The notes under the pieces: generated by a model
What the model saw: only the letters and a program-made list of their open reading frames with translations
Database searches by the model: none
Told to the model about the DNA's origin: nothing
Made by a program: the position numbers and the translations under genes
Part shown: positions 1 to 6,150 of the stretch, piece by piece
How the letters are laid out: each line of letters begins with the position of its first letter
How positions within the stretch are numbered: position 1 is the first letter of the stretch
Assembly: GCA_002707085.1 (NCBI GenBank)
Contig: PALY01000016.1
Span: 102,727-115,379, forward strand
Reading direction: 5' to 3'
DNA: 12,653 nucleotides
DNA from: Deltaproteobacteria bacterium
GTDB taxonomy: Bacteria; Myxococcota_A; UBA796

Positions 1-567
1 ACTGAACAGCATGTACTGATCACAACCCGTTCTGGTAAGTGCATTCGCTTCCAGGGAATCAATGAAAGTGGTGAACTTGAAGTGCGTCATATGGGTCGTG
101 TGGCCCGAGGCGTCCGAGGAATCAAACTCAAGCCCAACGATGAAATCGCAGGGTTGGAGATGTTGGAGGATGACTCCGAGGCCTTGCTGCTCACCGTTAC
201 AGAAAACGGCTACGGAAAGCGAACCGCAATCGATAAATATCGAATCCAAGGTCGCGGCGGCCAGGGTGTCATCAACATGGTGGTGGATGAACGCAACGGA
301 TCCGTGGTGGGTTCAGTTCAAGTTCACGATACCGATCTCGTGATGTTGATGACCAATACAGGTCGAGTGATCAAGATTGGTGTTCTCAATATTCGGGAAA
401 CACAGAGCCGGGCAGCCAAGGGTGTTCGGGTCATGAGAATCGAGGACAATGAACGGATCGTTAGTGTCACTCGTGTCATTGAAAATGATGAAGAAGAAGA
501 CATCACGGCAGATGAAGAAGGTCAGGTAGAAGGCGACTTGACAGAGGAATCTGCAGCAGAGGAGTGA
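1..567 (+). CDS. gyrA: DNA gyrase subunit A, C-terminal part (5' end outside window)
   Basis: Only the last 188 codons are present; the frame is open from base 1 and ends with TGA at 565-567. The piece is the GyrA C-terminal beta-pinwheel, which wraps DNA around gyrase so that the enzyme can introduce negative supercoils. Seen in the sequence: repeated blade-type strands such as VLITTRSGK near the start, the GYGKRT segment followed by the YRIQGRGGQGV stretch, and a later blade NTGRVIKI followed by TQSRAAKGVRVMR. These spaced Gly/Arg-rich blade signatures are typical of GyrA rather than of an unrelated propeller. The last ~28 residues form a strongly acidic tail (DEEED ... EESAAEE), a feature known in some GyrA proteins to tune DNA wrapping. 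ParC is the main alternative, but ParC pinwheels are usually more degenerate, so GyrA is preferred. The catalytic tyrosine domain lies upstream and cannot be checked. Confidence 0.93.
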   Translation, partial: TEQHVLITTRSGKCIRFQGINESGELEVRHMGRVARGVRGIKLKPNDEIAGLEMLEDDSEALLLTVTENGYGKRTAIDKYRIQGRGGQGVINMVVDERNGSVVGSVQVHDTDLVMLMTNTGRVIKIGVLNIRETQSRAAKGVRVMRIEDNERIVSVTRVIENDEEEDITADEEGQVEGDLTEESAAEE

Positions 568-573
568 AATATT

Positions 574-597
574 AGCGTGACAATTGCGCGTCACGCT
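574..597 (+). terminator. Hairpin after gyrA, probable terminator
   Basis: A perfect 8-bp inverted repeat (AGCGTGAC / GTCACGCT, loop 582-589) starts seven bases after the gyrA stop codon. The downstream tail (cttgctgtctatgttctttt) is T-enriched but not a clean T run, so intrinsic termination may be weak or the stem may serve as an mRNA 3'-end protector. Position and stem quality support a terminator role; strength is inferred only. Confidence 0.55.
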
Positions 598-638
598 CTT
601 GCTGTCTATGTTCTTTTCCGGATAGCCGGGGGGCGTCT

Positions 639-1445
639 ATGTTGTGGAATATGCAAAGTACGGAGCAGCGTTACCTGCTGTCTGGTGTCGGGGGAGCCCT
701 TGCGGTTGTCGCGGGCATCGTGGTGCTTTGGATGTCTCCAATATCGCCTGCATCGCTCGATCATACAGCGGCTCAAGCTGCCAAAGGCGATACTCGAGGC
801 GCGGTGGCTTCCTATTTGAAGCAATCCAACAGTTGGACCAGCGATGAACGAAAAGGCGAATCCCTTTGGCGTGCCGCTGTTCTGACCCATATTTCTCTGT
901 CCGACACTGCCGCTGCCGCAGCGCTTTTGGAAGAATTGATAGAGCGTTATCCTGACCATCCTCGTGTGGTGGATGCTCATGCCCGAATGGCGTTGATTCA
1001 CCGGCAAGAAGACGGTGATCCCGTTCGCGCAGGCATGCGATGGGTTGCAGCGGCTTCTATCGATCCGGCTCATCGAGATGCGGGTCGTTGGATGTTGGAT
1101 GCTGGACTCGCATTTGCCGATGCTGGAGACCTGAAGCATGCACTGTCCGTATTGGATGTGGCGGCCTCCCGACCCGAACAGGCTGTGGCCGCTCGATTGG
1201 CCCAAGGACGATTGCACCTTAAAACCGATCCTGCACAAGCGTACTCAGATTACGACGCGGCATTCCGCGATGGTGCTGAAGGCGAAGCTCGACGGTTGGC
1301 AAAGTTGGGAATGGCTACGGCTCTGGAATATTTGGACCGTCGAGAACAAGCGCTCGCAGAACTTGATGAGGTCGTAGAAGACGGAAAAGCAGATGCCGCC
1401 TTGCAGCGTAGACGCAAACGGCTTCAAGCGCGTCGCGGTCCGTGA
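639..1445 (+). CDS. Membrane-anchored TPR-like repeat protein
   Basis: A 268-residue protein with a short cytoplasmic N-terminus, one hydrophobic segment at about residues 13-32 (LLSGVGGALAVVAGIVVL) and a long Ala/Leu-rich helical region. That region looks like degenerate tetratricopeptide repeats: helix pairs such as AAAALLEELIERYPDHPRVV (about 87-108), followed by ALIHRQ, GDLKHALSVLD and REQALAELDEVV. The layout resembles YfgM/YbgF-type scaffold proteins that project a TPR domain from the inner membrane, but no catalytic residue is seen and no specific partner can be named. The ATG at 639 is chosen because a G-rich stretch (ccggggggc) lies just upstream; an ATG at 651 is possible but has no visible ribosome binding site. 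Its last codons overlap the next gene by four bases (GTGA), which implies translational coupling to the nuclease lipoprotein. The C-terminus is basic (RRRKRLQARR). Confidence 0.8.
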   Translation: MLWNMQSTEQRYLLSGVGGALAVVAGIVVLWMSPISPASLDHTAAQAAKGDTRGAVASYLKQSNSWTSDERKGESLWRAAVLTHISLSDTAAAAALLEELIERYPDHPRVVDAHARMALIHRQEDGDPVRAGMRWVAAASIDPAHRDAGRWMLDAGLAFADAGDLKHALSVLDVAASRPEQAVAARLAQGRLHLKTDPAQAYSDYDAAFRDGAEGEARRLAKLGMATALEYLDRREQALAELDEVVEDGKADAALQRRRKRLQARRGP

Positions 1446-2041
1446 AGGCTTCGCTCCTTGCGCTGACATTGTTTGCGTGTGTGAGTCCCAAAGAGCAGTC
1501 TATAGAGTCGCCTTTTGTTGAAGATACAGGCTCTGGTGTAGCGGTCGATACAGACGACGAAACACAGCAAGATCCCATCGATTTGATCGATGGCGCAGAC
1601 CTTCCAGCAGGCACCTCTCCGTGCCGCGAGCCTGTGTTGGGATTGGTCACGTCCGTGATTGATGGAGATACAATCAAAGTAGAAACAGGACGGGGTATAG
1701 AAACGGTTCGATTGATTGGGATTGACACACCTGAAGTGGACCATTCCGGCCCCGATGACGAGTGTTTCGGTGAAGAATCGAAATCCTTTCTCAACGATTT
1801 AGTCTACCAACATAAGGTATGGCTCACATTCGATGCAGAGTGCGATGATTACTATGATCGAACCCTCGCATATGTGCATGTCGGAACGGACGATGAGGAC
1901 TTCATTCAACGAATGATGTTGCAAGGAGGTTGGGCATCGACCCTTGTTGTGGAACCCAACACCAGTTTTCGTACATTGTTCCAATCTGACCAGTCAGTGG
2001 CTCAATCAGCCAATGCGGGCTTGTGGGGTGAGTGCGGTTGA
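1442..2041 (+). CDS. Staphylococcal-nuclease-type (thermonuclease) lipoprotein
   Basis: A 199-residue protein starting at a GTG that overlaps the stop of the preceding gene. Residues 1-12 are a lipoprotein signal with lipobox L10-F-A-C13, so the protein is probably lipid-anchored in the envelope. Residues 14-62 are a Ser/Thr/Asp/Glu-rich linker. Residues ~65-195 form an SNase-like OB-fold nuclease: the calcium and catalytic set known from staphylococcal nuclease is visible as D76 (in DGDT), R90, D95-T-P-E98 and R140 (in YDRTLAYV), matching Asp21, Arg35, Asp40/Thr41/Glu43 and Arg87. The intact set predicts Ca-dependent phosphodiesterase activity on extracellular or periplasmic nucleic acids, for nutrition or DNA clearance. 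Four cysteines (C61, C108, C134, C198) in the exported domain could form disulfides. The family call is firm; the substrate and role are inferred. Confidence 0.9.
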   Translation: MKASLLALTLFACVSPKEQSIESPFVEDTGSGVAVDTDDETQQDPIDLIDGADLPAGTSPCREPVLGLVTSVIDGDTIKVETGRGIETVRLIGIDTPEVDHSGPDDECFGEESKSFLNDLVYQHKVWLTFDAECDDYYDRTLAYVHVGTDDEDFIQRMMLQGGWASTLVVEPNTSFRTLFQSDQSVAQSANAGLWGECG

Positions 2042-2058
2042 TGCGTTAGCCGGCCCTC

Positions 2059-3336
2059 ATGACTGAAATAGACACATCACGTTCGACCGCCCTTCTACAC
2101 CAAGCCAGCCAACGCATTCCAGGAGGCGTCAACTCGCCGGTTCGTGCTTTTCTGGCTGTAGATGGAGACCCTCTTTTTATCTCCAGCGGCGAAGGCTGTT
2201 GGATGACCGATGAGGATGGAAATCGATTTCTCGACCTTGTGGGATCCTGGGGACCGCTGATTTTTGGCCACGCACACCCATTGGTTGTGGCCGCTGCAGT
2301 GGCTGCAGTACAACGAGGCTCCTCTTTTGGCGCTCCTACTGAGGCGGAAGTCCGCTTTGCAGAAGAACTGTGTGAGGCCCATCCGGTGTTGGACCAAGTG
2401 CGCCTTTGTTCGTCTGGCACAGAAGCGACAATGCATGCGATTCGGTTGGCCCGTGGGGCCACCGGGCGTGATGTCATCATCAAGGTGGATGGCTGTTACC
2501 ACGGCGCTCATGATGCCATGCTGGTGAAAGCGGGATCGGGAGTCGCAACCTTTGCTCAACCGGGATCTCCAGGCATTCCGGCTGCAGTGGCTGCATTGAC
2601 GAAAACCGCTCCGTACAATGATTTGGACGCGGTACGTGTACACCTGGAAAAAGGGGACGTAGCTGCACTAATCTTGGAAGCTGTGCCTGGAAATATGGGC
2701 TGTATTCCTCCGCAAGATGGCTATTTGGAAGGCCTGAGGGCGCTTACGCGCGAAGCAGGAACCTTGCTGATTGTAGATGAGGTCATGACCGGATTTCGTC
2801 TCGCATTGGGCGGGGCTTGTGAACGCTTTTCAATCGATGCTGATTTGGTGTGTTTGGGCAAGATTGTGGGCGGAGGGTTTCCATTGGCTGCATTTGGTGG
2901 AACCGCAGAGGTCATGGGGCGGCTCAGTCCAGCAGGGCCTGTGTACCAAGCCGGAACGCTTTCTGGAAACCCAGTGGCTGTGGCCGCTGGGCGGGCAACG
3001 CTGTCGTTGCTCACACCGTCTGTATACGCAGAGTTGGAGCGTACCGGTGAAATCGTCGAAGAAGGCATCAAAAAAGCGGTTTCTGAACGGGGCTGCTCCA
3101 TGACCCGGGTTGGATCGATGTTCACGATTTTCTTCCGCGAAGAAGTCCCTACGAATTTTACGCAGGTGTCGCAGTGTGACATGGCGGCCTTTGGGCGCTT
3201 TCATCGTGCAGCGCTCAACGAAGGTGTGTACCTTCCACCAAGCCAGTATGAAGCTGCATTTTTGCCGGCTGGCATCCAGGAATCAGAGGTTGAACATCTT
3301 GTATCTGGCATCACCAAAGCGCTTGCTAAGGCCTGA
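2059..3336 (+). CDS. hemL: Glutamate-1-semialdehyde 2,1-aminomutase
   Basis: A full-length 425-residue PLP enzyme of the class-III aminotransferase fold, converting glutamate-1-semialdehyde to 5-aminolevulinate (EC 5.4.3.8) in the C5 route to haem and other tetrapyrroles, in the cytoplasm. Diagnostic features are the N-terminal PGGVNSPVRAF segment, SSGTEA (119-124) for phosphate binding, the YHGAHD segment (147-152), the VDEVMTGFR motif (239-247) with the Asp that contacts the pyridine nitrogen, and K268 in LGKIVGGGFP as the Schiff-base lysine. GTLSGNP (299-305) is also typical of HemL. Length matches the family. It starts 17 bases after the nuclease stop without a strong ribosome binding site, so it may be read from the same transcript. 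No tetrapyrrole partner (hemA, hemB or hemC) is next to it. The identification is as certain as sequence reading allows. Confidence 0.97.
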   Translation: MTEIDTSRSTALLHQASQRIPGGVNSPVRAFLAVDGDPLFISSGEGCWMTDEDGNRFLDLVGSWGPLIFGHAHPLVVAAAVAAVQRGSSFGAPTEAEVRFAEELCEAHPVLDQVRLCSSGTEATMHAIRLARGATGRDVIIKVDGCYHGAHDAMLVKAGSGVATFAQPGSPGIPAAVAALTKTAPYNDLDAVRVHLEKGDVAALILEAVPGNMGCIPPQDGYLEGLRALTREAGTLLIVDEVMTGFRLALGGACERFSIDADLVCLGKIVGGGFPLAAFGGTAEVMGRLSPAGPVYQAGTLSGNPVAVAAGRATLSLLTPSVYAELERTGEIVEEGIKKAVSERGCSMTRVGSMFTIFFREEVPTNFTQVSQCDMAAFGRFHRAALNEGVYLPPSQYEAAFLPAGIQESEVEHLVSGITKALAKA

Positions 3337-3364
3337 GGATCGTGGCCATAGACCAAATCGGGTT

Positions 3365-3391
3365 TTGACGTGCACACAGAGGGGTGATAAT
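3365..3391 (+). promoter_or_regulatory. atpZp: Candidate sigma-70-like promoter for the atp block
   Basis: TTGACG (3365-3370) and GATAAT (3386-3391) each match five of six consensus bases, but the spacer is 15 bases, shorter than the usual 16-18. It lies in the only non-coding gap between hemL and atpZ, 37 bases before the atpZ start, where a promoter for the Fo genes is expected. No start-site evidence exists. Confidence 0.4.
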
Positions 3392-3427
3392 GCCCGCCAC
3401 GCTCGGACTTAGCAGAGGTGTGAAGGG

Positions 3428-3649
3428 ATGCTTCATCCAAAAACACTGAAGGCAATGGCCCGAGCCTCGGCCATGGTTCTCGAAATGTGGATTTTGGTCG
3501 TTCTGGGCGCAGCAGCTGGCCATTGGTTGGATGAGCGTCTGGGAACCTCACCTTTACTTCTTCTCCTTCTAAGCTCAGTCGCATTGGCTGGAAGCATTTA
3601 CCGCATCAACTGGACAATCGGAAATGAGTCAAAATCTGATGACCCGTAA
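3428..3649 (+). CDS. atpZ: AtpZ/AtpQ-like small F0F1-ATPase membrane protein
   Basis: A 73-residue protein with two membrane helices (about 16-33 and 42-60) joined by the short loop HWLDERLGTSP. This pattern, with GHWLDE and the GSIYRI end of the second helix, is that of the small 'ATPase_gene1' family, encoded just before atpI in many atp operons. Family members have been proposed to help in Mg/Ca handling or in assembly of the c ring; the exact role is not settled. A ribosome binding site (AGAGG, nine bases upstream) supports the ATG at 3428. The 3' end overlaps the start of atpI by 26 bases, indicating coupled translation. It is the first gene of the Fo block and lies downstream of the candidate promoter. 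The C-terminal tail is short and polar (NESKSDDP). Confidence 0.82.
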   Translation: MLHPKTLKAMARASAMVLEMWILVVLGAAAGHWLDERLGTSPLLLLLLSSVALAGSIYRINWTIGNESKSDDP

Positions 3650-3989
3650 AGTGATTCGACTGGCAATGGGCCTGTTGATTGCTGCTGTGGTGATCACGAC
3701 TCTTTGTTTCGATGCGAAGACGGCGGCAGGTGTTCTTGGAGGCGGCTTGCTCATGTTGGGCAGTTTCCTTTTTGGCGCATGGACTGTGAGCAAGATGGGA
3801 CAACCCGGTGTATCGCAAGGGGCTGCAGGCTTGGTGGTATTGAAACTACCGATTCTTGGGCTGGCTTTGTGGGCGCTTATGCAACGCTTTGATGCGATTG
3901 CAGTCGTCGCGGGTGGAAGCCTTTTGATGGTGAGCATTTTTATTTCCGCATTTATTGAGCAGCTCCACCTTGTCCGGAAGGAGGCGTAA
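3624..3989 (+). CDS. atpI: ATP synthase accessory protein AtpI
   Basis: A 121-residue integral membrane protein with four predicted helices (about 9-28, 33-53, 66-86 and 91-111), charged caps and a basic end (LVRKEA). Size, topology and position between atpZ and atpB fit AtpI (ATP-synt_I family), which is known to assist assembly of the c ring, though it is often dispensable. Sequence conservation in this family is low, so the call leans on topology and neighbours. The ATG at 3624 lies inside atpZ in another frame; an alternative ATG at 3639 would drop five residues. The stop codon TAA directly abuts the atpB start, so translation is probably coupled. Confidence 0.8.
   Translation: MSQNLMTRKVIRLAMGLLIAAVVITTLCFDAKTAAGVLGGGLLMLGSFLFGAWTVSKMGQPGVSQGAAGLVVLKLPILGLALWALMQRFDAIAVVAGGSLLMVSIFISAFIEQLHLVRKEA
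3978..3984 (+). promoter_or_regulatory. Strong ribosome binding site of atpB
   Basis: AAGGAGG is a full Shine-Dalgarno match, five bases before the atpB ATG at 3990 and inside the last codons of atpI. It fixes the atpB start. It is stronger than most other sites visible in the window, fitting the high demand for Fo proteins. Confidence 0.7.
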
Positions 3990-4853
3990 ATGGCTTCTGG
4001 TTCCCCGTGCATGACAGGTCCCATCACATTTGCTCCCGCTCCGGGACCTCTTTGTGATCCGCACTTTACATGGCTCAAGGCGATTCCGTTTGGTGACCAC
4101 AGCTTGATTGAAGTCATGCAGTGGAAGGTACAGTCAGGTACACCCATCATCGGTGGCATGCAGTTTTTCAAGACTGCTGACGACGCACAATACTGGTTGC
4201 TAGCATGGGTTGTGTGTGGGATTTTGCTCGTGGGTTCTTTGATTGCGCGCATGGGTCTCAACAAAGCCCGAAGCCATGGGGGAACACTTCAGTTTGTTCC
4301 CGATGGTTCGATGACATCACGCAACTTTTTTGAGTTGTTTGCGGGTGCGCTGTTTGGTCTGGCAACGGATCTACTCGGAAAAACGAACGCCAAAAAGTTC
4401 TTCTGGATTGTTGGCGGTCTGTTTATTTACATTTTGACGTCGAACCTGTTGGGCTTGCTTCCGGGCATGCTTCCTCCTTCGGGCTCTTTGCATCACAACT
4501 TTGCGATGGCTTTGGTCGTTCTTTTGTTGTTCAACGGTGCAGGTCTGAAAGCCCAGGGAGTCATGGGCTACCTCAAGCATATGTGGGGTCCCGTATGGTG
4601 GTTGGGCGTGTTGCTGTTCTTCATCGAGCTTCTCAGCTTCGTTGTGGTTCGGCCATATAGTCTCAGCCTTCGTTTGACTGGAAACATGTTTGGTGACCAC
4701 CAGGTTCTATCGATCATGTCCGGTTTGATTCCGGTTGTGTACCCCGTCGCTTTCCTCTTTCTTGGAATGTTCGTTTCGTTCATTCAAGCTTTTGTGTTCA
4801 CCCTTTTGTCCACGATTTACATCGCGCTAGCCGTCGAACACGACGACCACTAG
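3990..4853 (+). CDS. atpB: ATP synthase Fo subunit a
   Basis: A 287-residue polytopic membrane protein, the stator channel subunit that conducts ions to and from the c ring. The conserved LSLRLTGNMFGDH segment places the essential arginine at R228, equal to E. coli Arg210. Q266 in SFIQAFVFTLLSTIYI corresponds to E. coli Gln252. SNLLGLLPG (151-159) is another family signature. About five or six hydrophobic helices are visible (near 68-86, 138-158, 169-188, 203-220, 238-256 and 257-283). The N-terminus (1-60) is an extra-membrane segment longer than in many homologues, with Cys7 and Cys22. The start at 3990 is set by a perfect AAGGAGG site and direct abutment to atpI. It precedes atpE by 18 bases in the same operon. 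Confidence 0.97.
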   Translation: MASGSPCMTGPITFAPAPGPLCDPHFTWLKAIPFGDHSLIEVMQWKVQSGTPIIGGMQFFKTADDAQYWLLAWVVCGILLVGSLIARMGLNKARSHGGTLQFVPDGSMTSRNFFELFAGALFGLATDLLGKTNAKKFFWIVGGLFIYILTSNLLGLLPGMLPPSGSLHHNFAMALVVLLLFNGAGLKAQGVMGYLKHMWGPVWWLGVLLFFIELLSFVVVRPYSLSLRLTGNMFGDHQVLSIMSGLIPVVYPVAFLFLGMFVSFIQAFVFTLLSTIYIALAVEHDDH

Positions 4854-4871
4854 CCACCCTTTGGAGACATC

Positions 4872-5192
4872 ATGAAGAAGTTCAGCACCATCCTTACGGC
4901 CTCAGTGGCCATGTTTTTGTTCTCAGGCGTAGCCATGGCTGAAGAAGCTGCCGGCATGACCGCAGGCGGACACGGCTTGGATTACCTCGCCGCTGGCCTC
5001 GCAGTTGGTATGGCTGCTCTTGGTTGTGGTCTTGCCCAAGGCCGTTTGGCCGGCTCTGCTCTTGAAGGCATGGCTCGCAACCCACAAGCTTCCGGCGACA
5101 TTCGTACATCCATGATGATCGCTCTCGCTTTCCCTGAGTCTCTCGTGCTCTTCAGCTTCGCTGTTGCTTTCGCGGCTCTCGGCAAGATCTAG
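4872..5192 (+). CDS. atpE: ATP synthase Fo subunit c, with cleavable leader
   Basis: A 106-residue proteolipid forming the rotating c ring. Residues 1-23 look like a signal peptide ending in AMA (cleavage after A23), an extension present in some c subunits but absent from the ~80-residue E. coli type. The mature part is a hairpin of two helices (about 36-62 and 79-103) joined by the polar loop EGMARNPQASGD. The ion-carrying carboxylate is E89 in ALAFPESLVLF. Q56 in helix 1 and S90 sit where the Na+-binding c ring of Ilyobacter tartaricus has Gln32 and Ser66, with the same 33-residue spacing between Gln and Glu, while F94 replaces Tyr70. A proline (P88) directly precedes the ion-binding Glu. 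A GGAGA ribosome binding site lies four bases before the ATG. Codon use is strongly biased (many GCT, CTC and CGT codons), consistent with high expression. It is the last gene of the Fo block. Confidence 0.96.
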   Translation: MKKFSTILTASVAMFLFSGVAMAEEAAGMTAGGHGLDYLAAGLAVGMAALGCGLAQGRLAGSALEGMARNPQASGDIRTSMMIALAFPESLVLFSFAVAFAALGKI

Positions 5193-5219
5193 TCTCCAGC
5201 GCTCACGCGCTTAGACTCC

Positions 5220-5264
5220 AAACACCGGCCCATCCCAGGACTTCCTGGGGTGTGGCTGGTGTTT
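5220..5264 (+). terminator. Long hairpin ending the Fo operon
   Basis: Bases 5220-5239 pair with 5244-5264 in a stem of about 20 bp interrupted only by two G-T wobbles and one bulged T (5253), with a four-base loop (ACTT). It begins 27 bases after the atpE stop. The 3' arm ends in GGTGTTT and continues as gtgtgtgc, so there is only a short T tract. Position and stability argue for transcription termination or mRNA stabilisation after the highly expressed atpE; some read-through to the next operon is plausible because no clear promoter is seen beyond it. Confidence 0.72.
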
Positions 5265-5316
5265 GTGTGTGCAGTACCACCATTGCGGGGGTACGTTGAG
5301 GCCCCGGAGGACGACC

Positions 5317-6150
5317 ATGTTTCGTTTCGTACTGTTTTTATCTCTCATGTTTACGGTGTTTGCTGCACCCGATGCTGATGCCAAGCGTCGCAAGAAGAAA
5401 GGTCCGCCACCCGTAGGCTGGCAAGCTGGAGAGGAGGGTCAGCCTCAGTGCTACTACGCTCCTCAATGGGACACGTTGACGGAAATCGACCGACGCATGA
5501 AGCGATCAGAGGCCATGGATGATGTACTCAACCAGTGGCGTGGTCAGCGAAATGATGGCGTTGAGTTTGATGAAGGATTGGTCGAAGAGGTTGAAACGGT
5601 TTTGCTTGGGCGACCTGAAAAGATTGAAGCTGTTGTCGCATCGAATCAAGAAAAGTGTTTGGCGGGTGATGTTGGTGCTTGGCAGTCATGGGCGCGCACA
5701 TTGAAAGCTGAGCTGACTGCAGGCGAGTGCAACCATCCGTTGGATTACACCATGTTCGATTACTTGGACATTGGTACCGGTTGGCAACGTCCACTGAAGA
5801 TTTGTAAGGGCAATCGCATCCAAATCAAAGGTTCGTCGAAGGATCAGTACCGCCTAAAAGATTCGGGAGCTTGGATTACGGTAGAAGGAGACACTGCTAC
5901 CCCAACGACCGGTTCAGAATGGCCTTGCAATGTAGAAGGCTGTTTTGAAGGCATGTTGATTATGAAGCATGTGGGTGCGAAAAGTGGCATGGAAACCATC
6001 ATCCCTGTGGGTACTTCTGCGGTTTATACGGCCACAGAAGATGGTGAAATTTCATACCGCATCAATGACACCAGCTTTTTCGACAATACTTGGCACAAGT
6101 CGGGTTCGGTCATCGATCACACATCCATCGAGATTAGCCCTGCGGAATGA
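5317..6150 (+). CDS. Secreted Cys-rich protein with LecA/PA-IL-like C-terminal domain
   Basis: A 277-residue exported protein. The ATG at 5317 is chosen over an in-frame upstream start because GGAGG sits six bases before it and a signal peptide then begins at once (residues 1-22, cleavage expected near ADA22/K23). A basic, proline-containing stretch follows (KRRKKKGPPP), then a helical region (52-135) with no recognised motif. The C-terminal ~115 residues look beta-rich. By eye, GCFEGMLIMK, TIIPVGTS and ISYRINDTSFFDN, then SGS, line up with the LecA galactose lectin segments FCGALVMK, TIPVNTG and ITLIYND, then SGS, the last of which carries the Ca and sugar ligands. Six cysteines (45, 114, 138, 163, 204, 209) could form disulfides. 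It overlaps the next gene by four bases (ATGA), placing it first in the sugar operon. The lectin reading is an inference from partial similarity and needs a profile or structure search. Confidence 0.72.
   Translation: MFRFVLFLSLMFTVFAAPDADAKRRKKKGPPPVGWQAGEEGQPQCYYAPQWDTLTEIDRRMKRSEAMDDVLNQWRGQRNDGVEFDEGLVEEVETVLLGRPEKIEAVVASNQEKCLAGDVGAWQSWARTLKAELTAGECNHPLDYTMFDYLDIGTGWQRPLKICKGNRIQIKGSSKDQYRLKDSGAWITVEGDTATPTTGSEWPCNVEGCFEGMLIMKHVGAKSGMETIIPVGTSAVYTATEDGEISYRINDTSFFDNTWHKSGSVIDHTSIEISPAE

Noticed and set aside
606..1238. Long open frame on the minus strand opposite the TPR gene (about 210 codons)
   Set aside because: No ribosome binding site or recognisable motif; the protein reads as low-complexity Ser/Arg/His, as expected for the antisense of an Ala/Leu/Glu-rich gene.
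3629..4264. Minus-strand open frame of about 211 codons across atpI/atpB
   Set aside because: It is the shadow of two well-supported membrane protein genes and lacks its own start signals or family features.
5263..5316. In-frame upstream extension of the secreted lectin-like protein
   Set aside because: It would start inside the terminator stem and place 18 polar residues before the signal peptide; the ATG at 5317 has GGAGG at the right distance.
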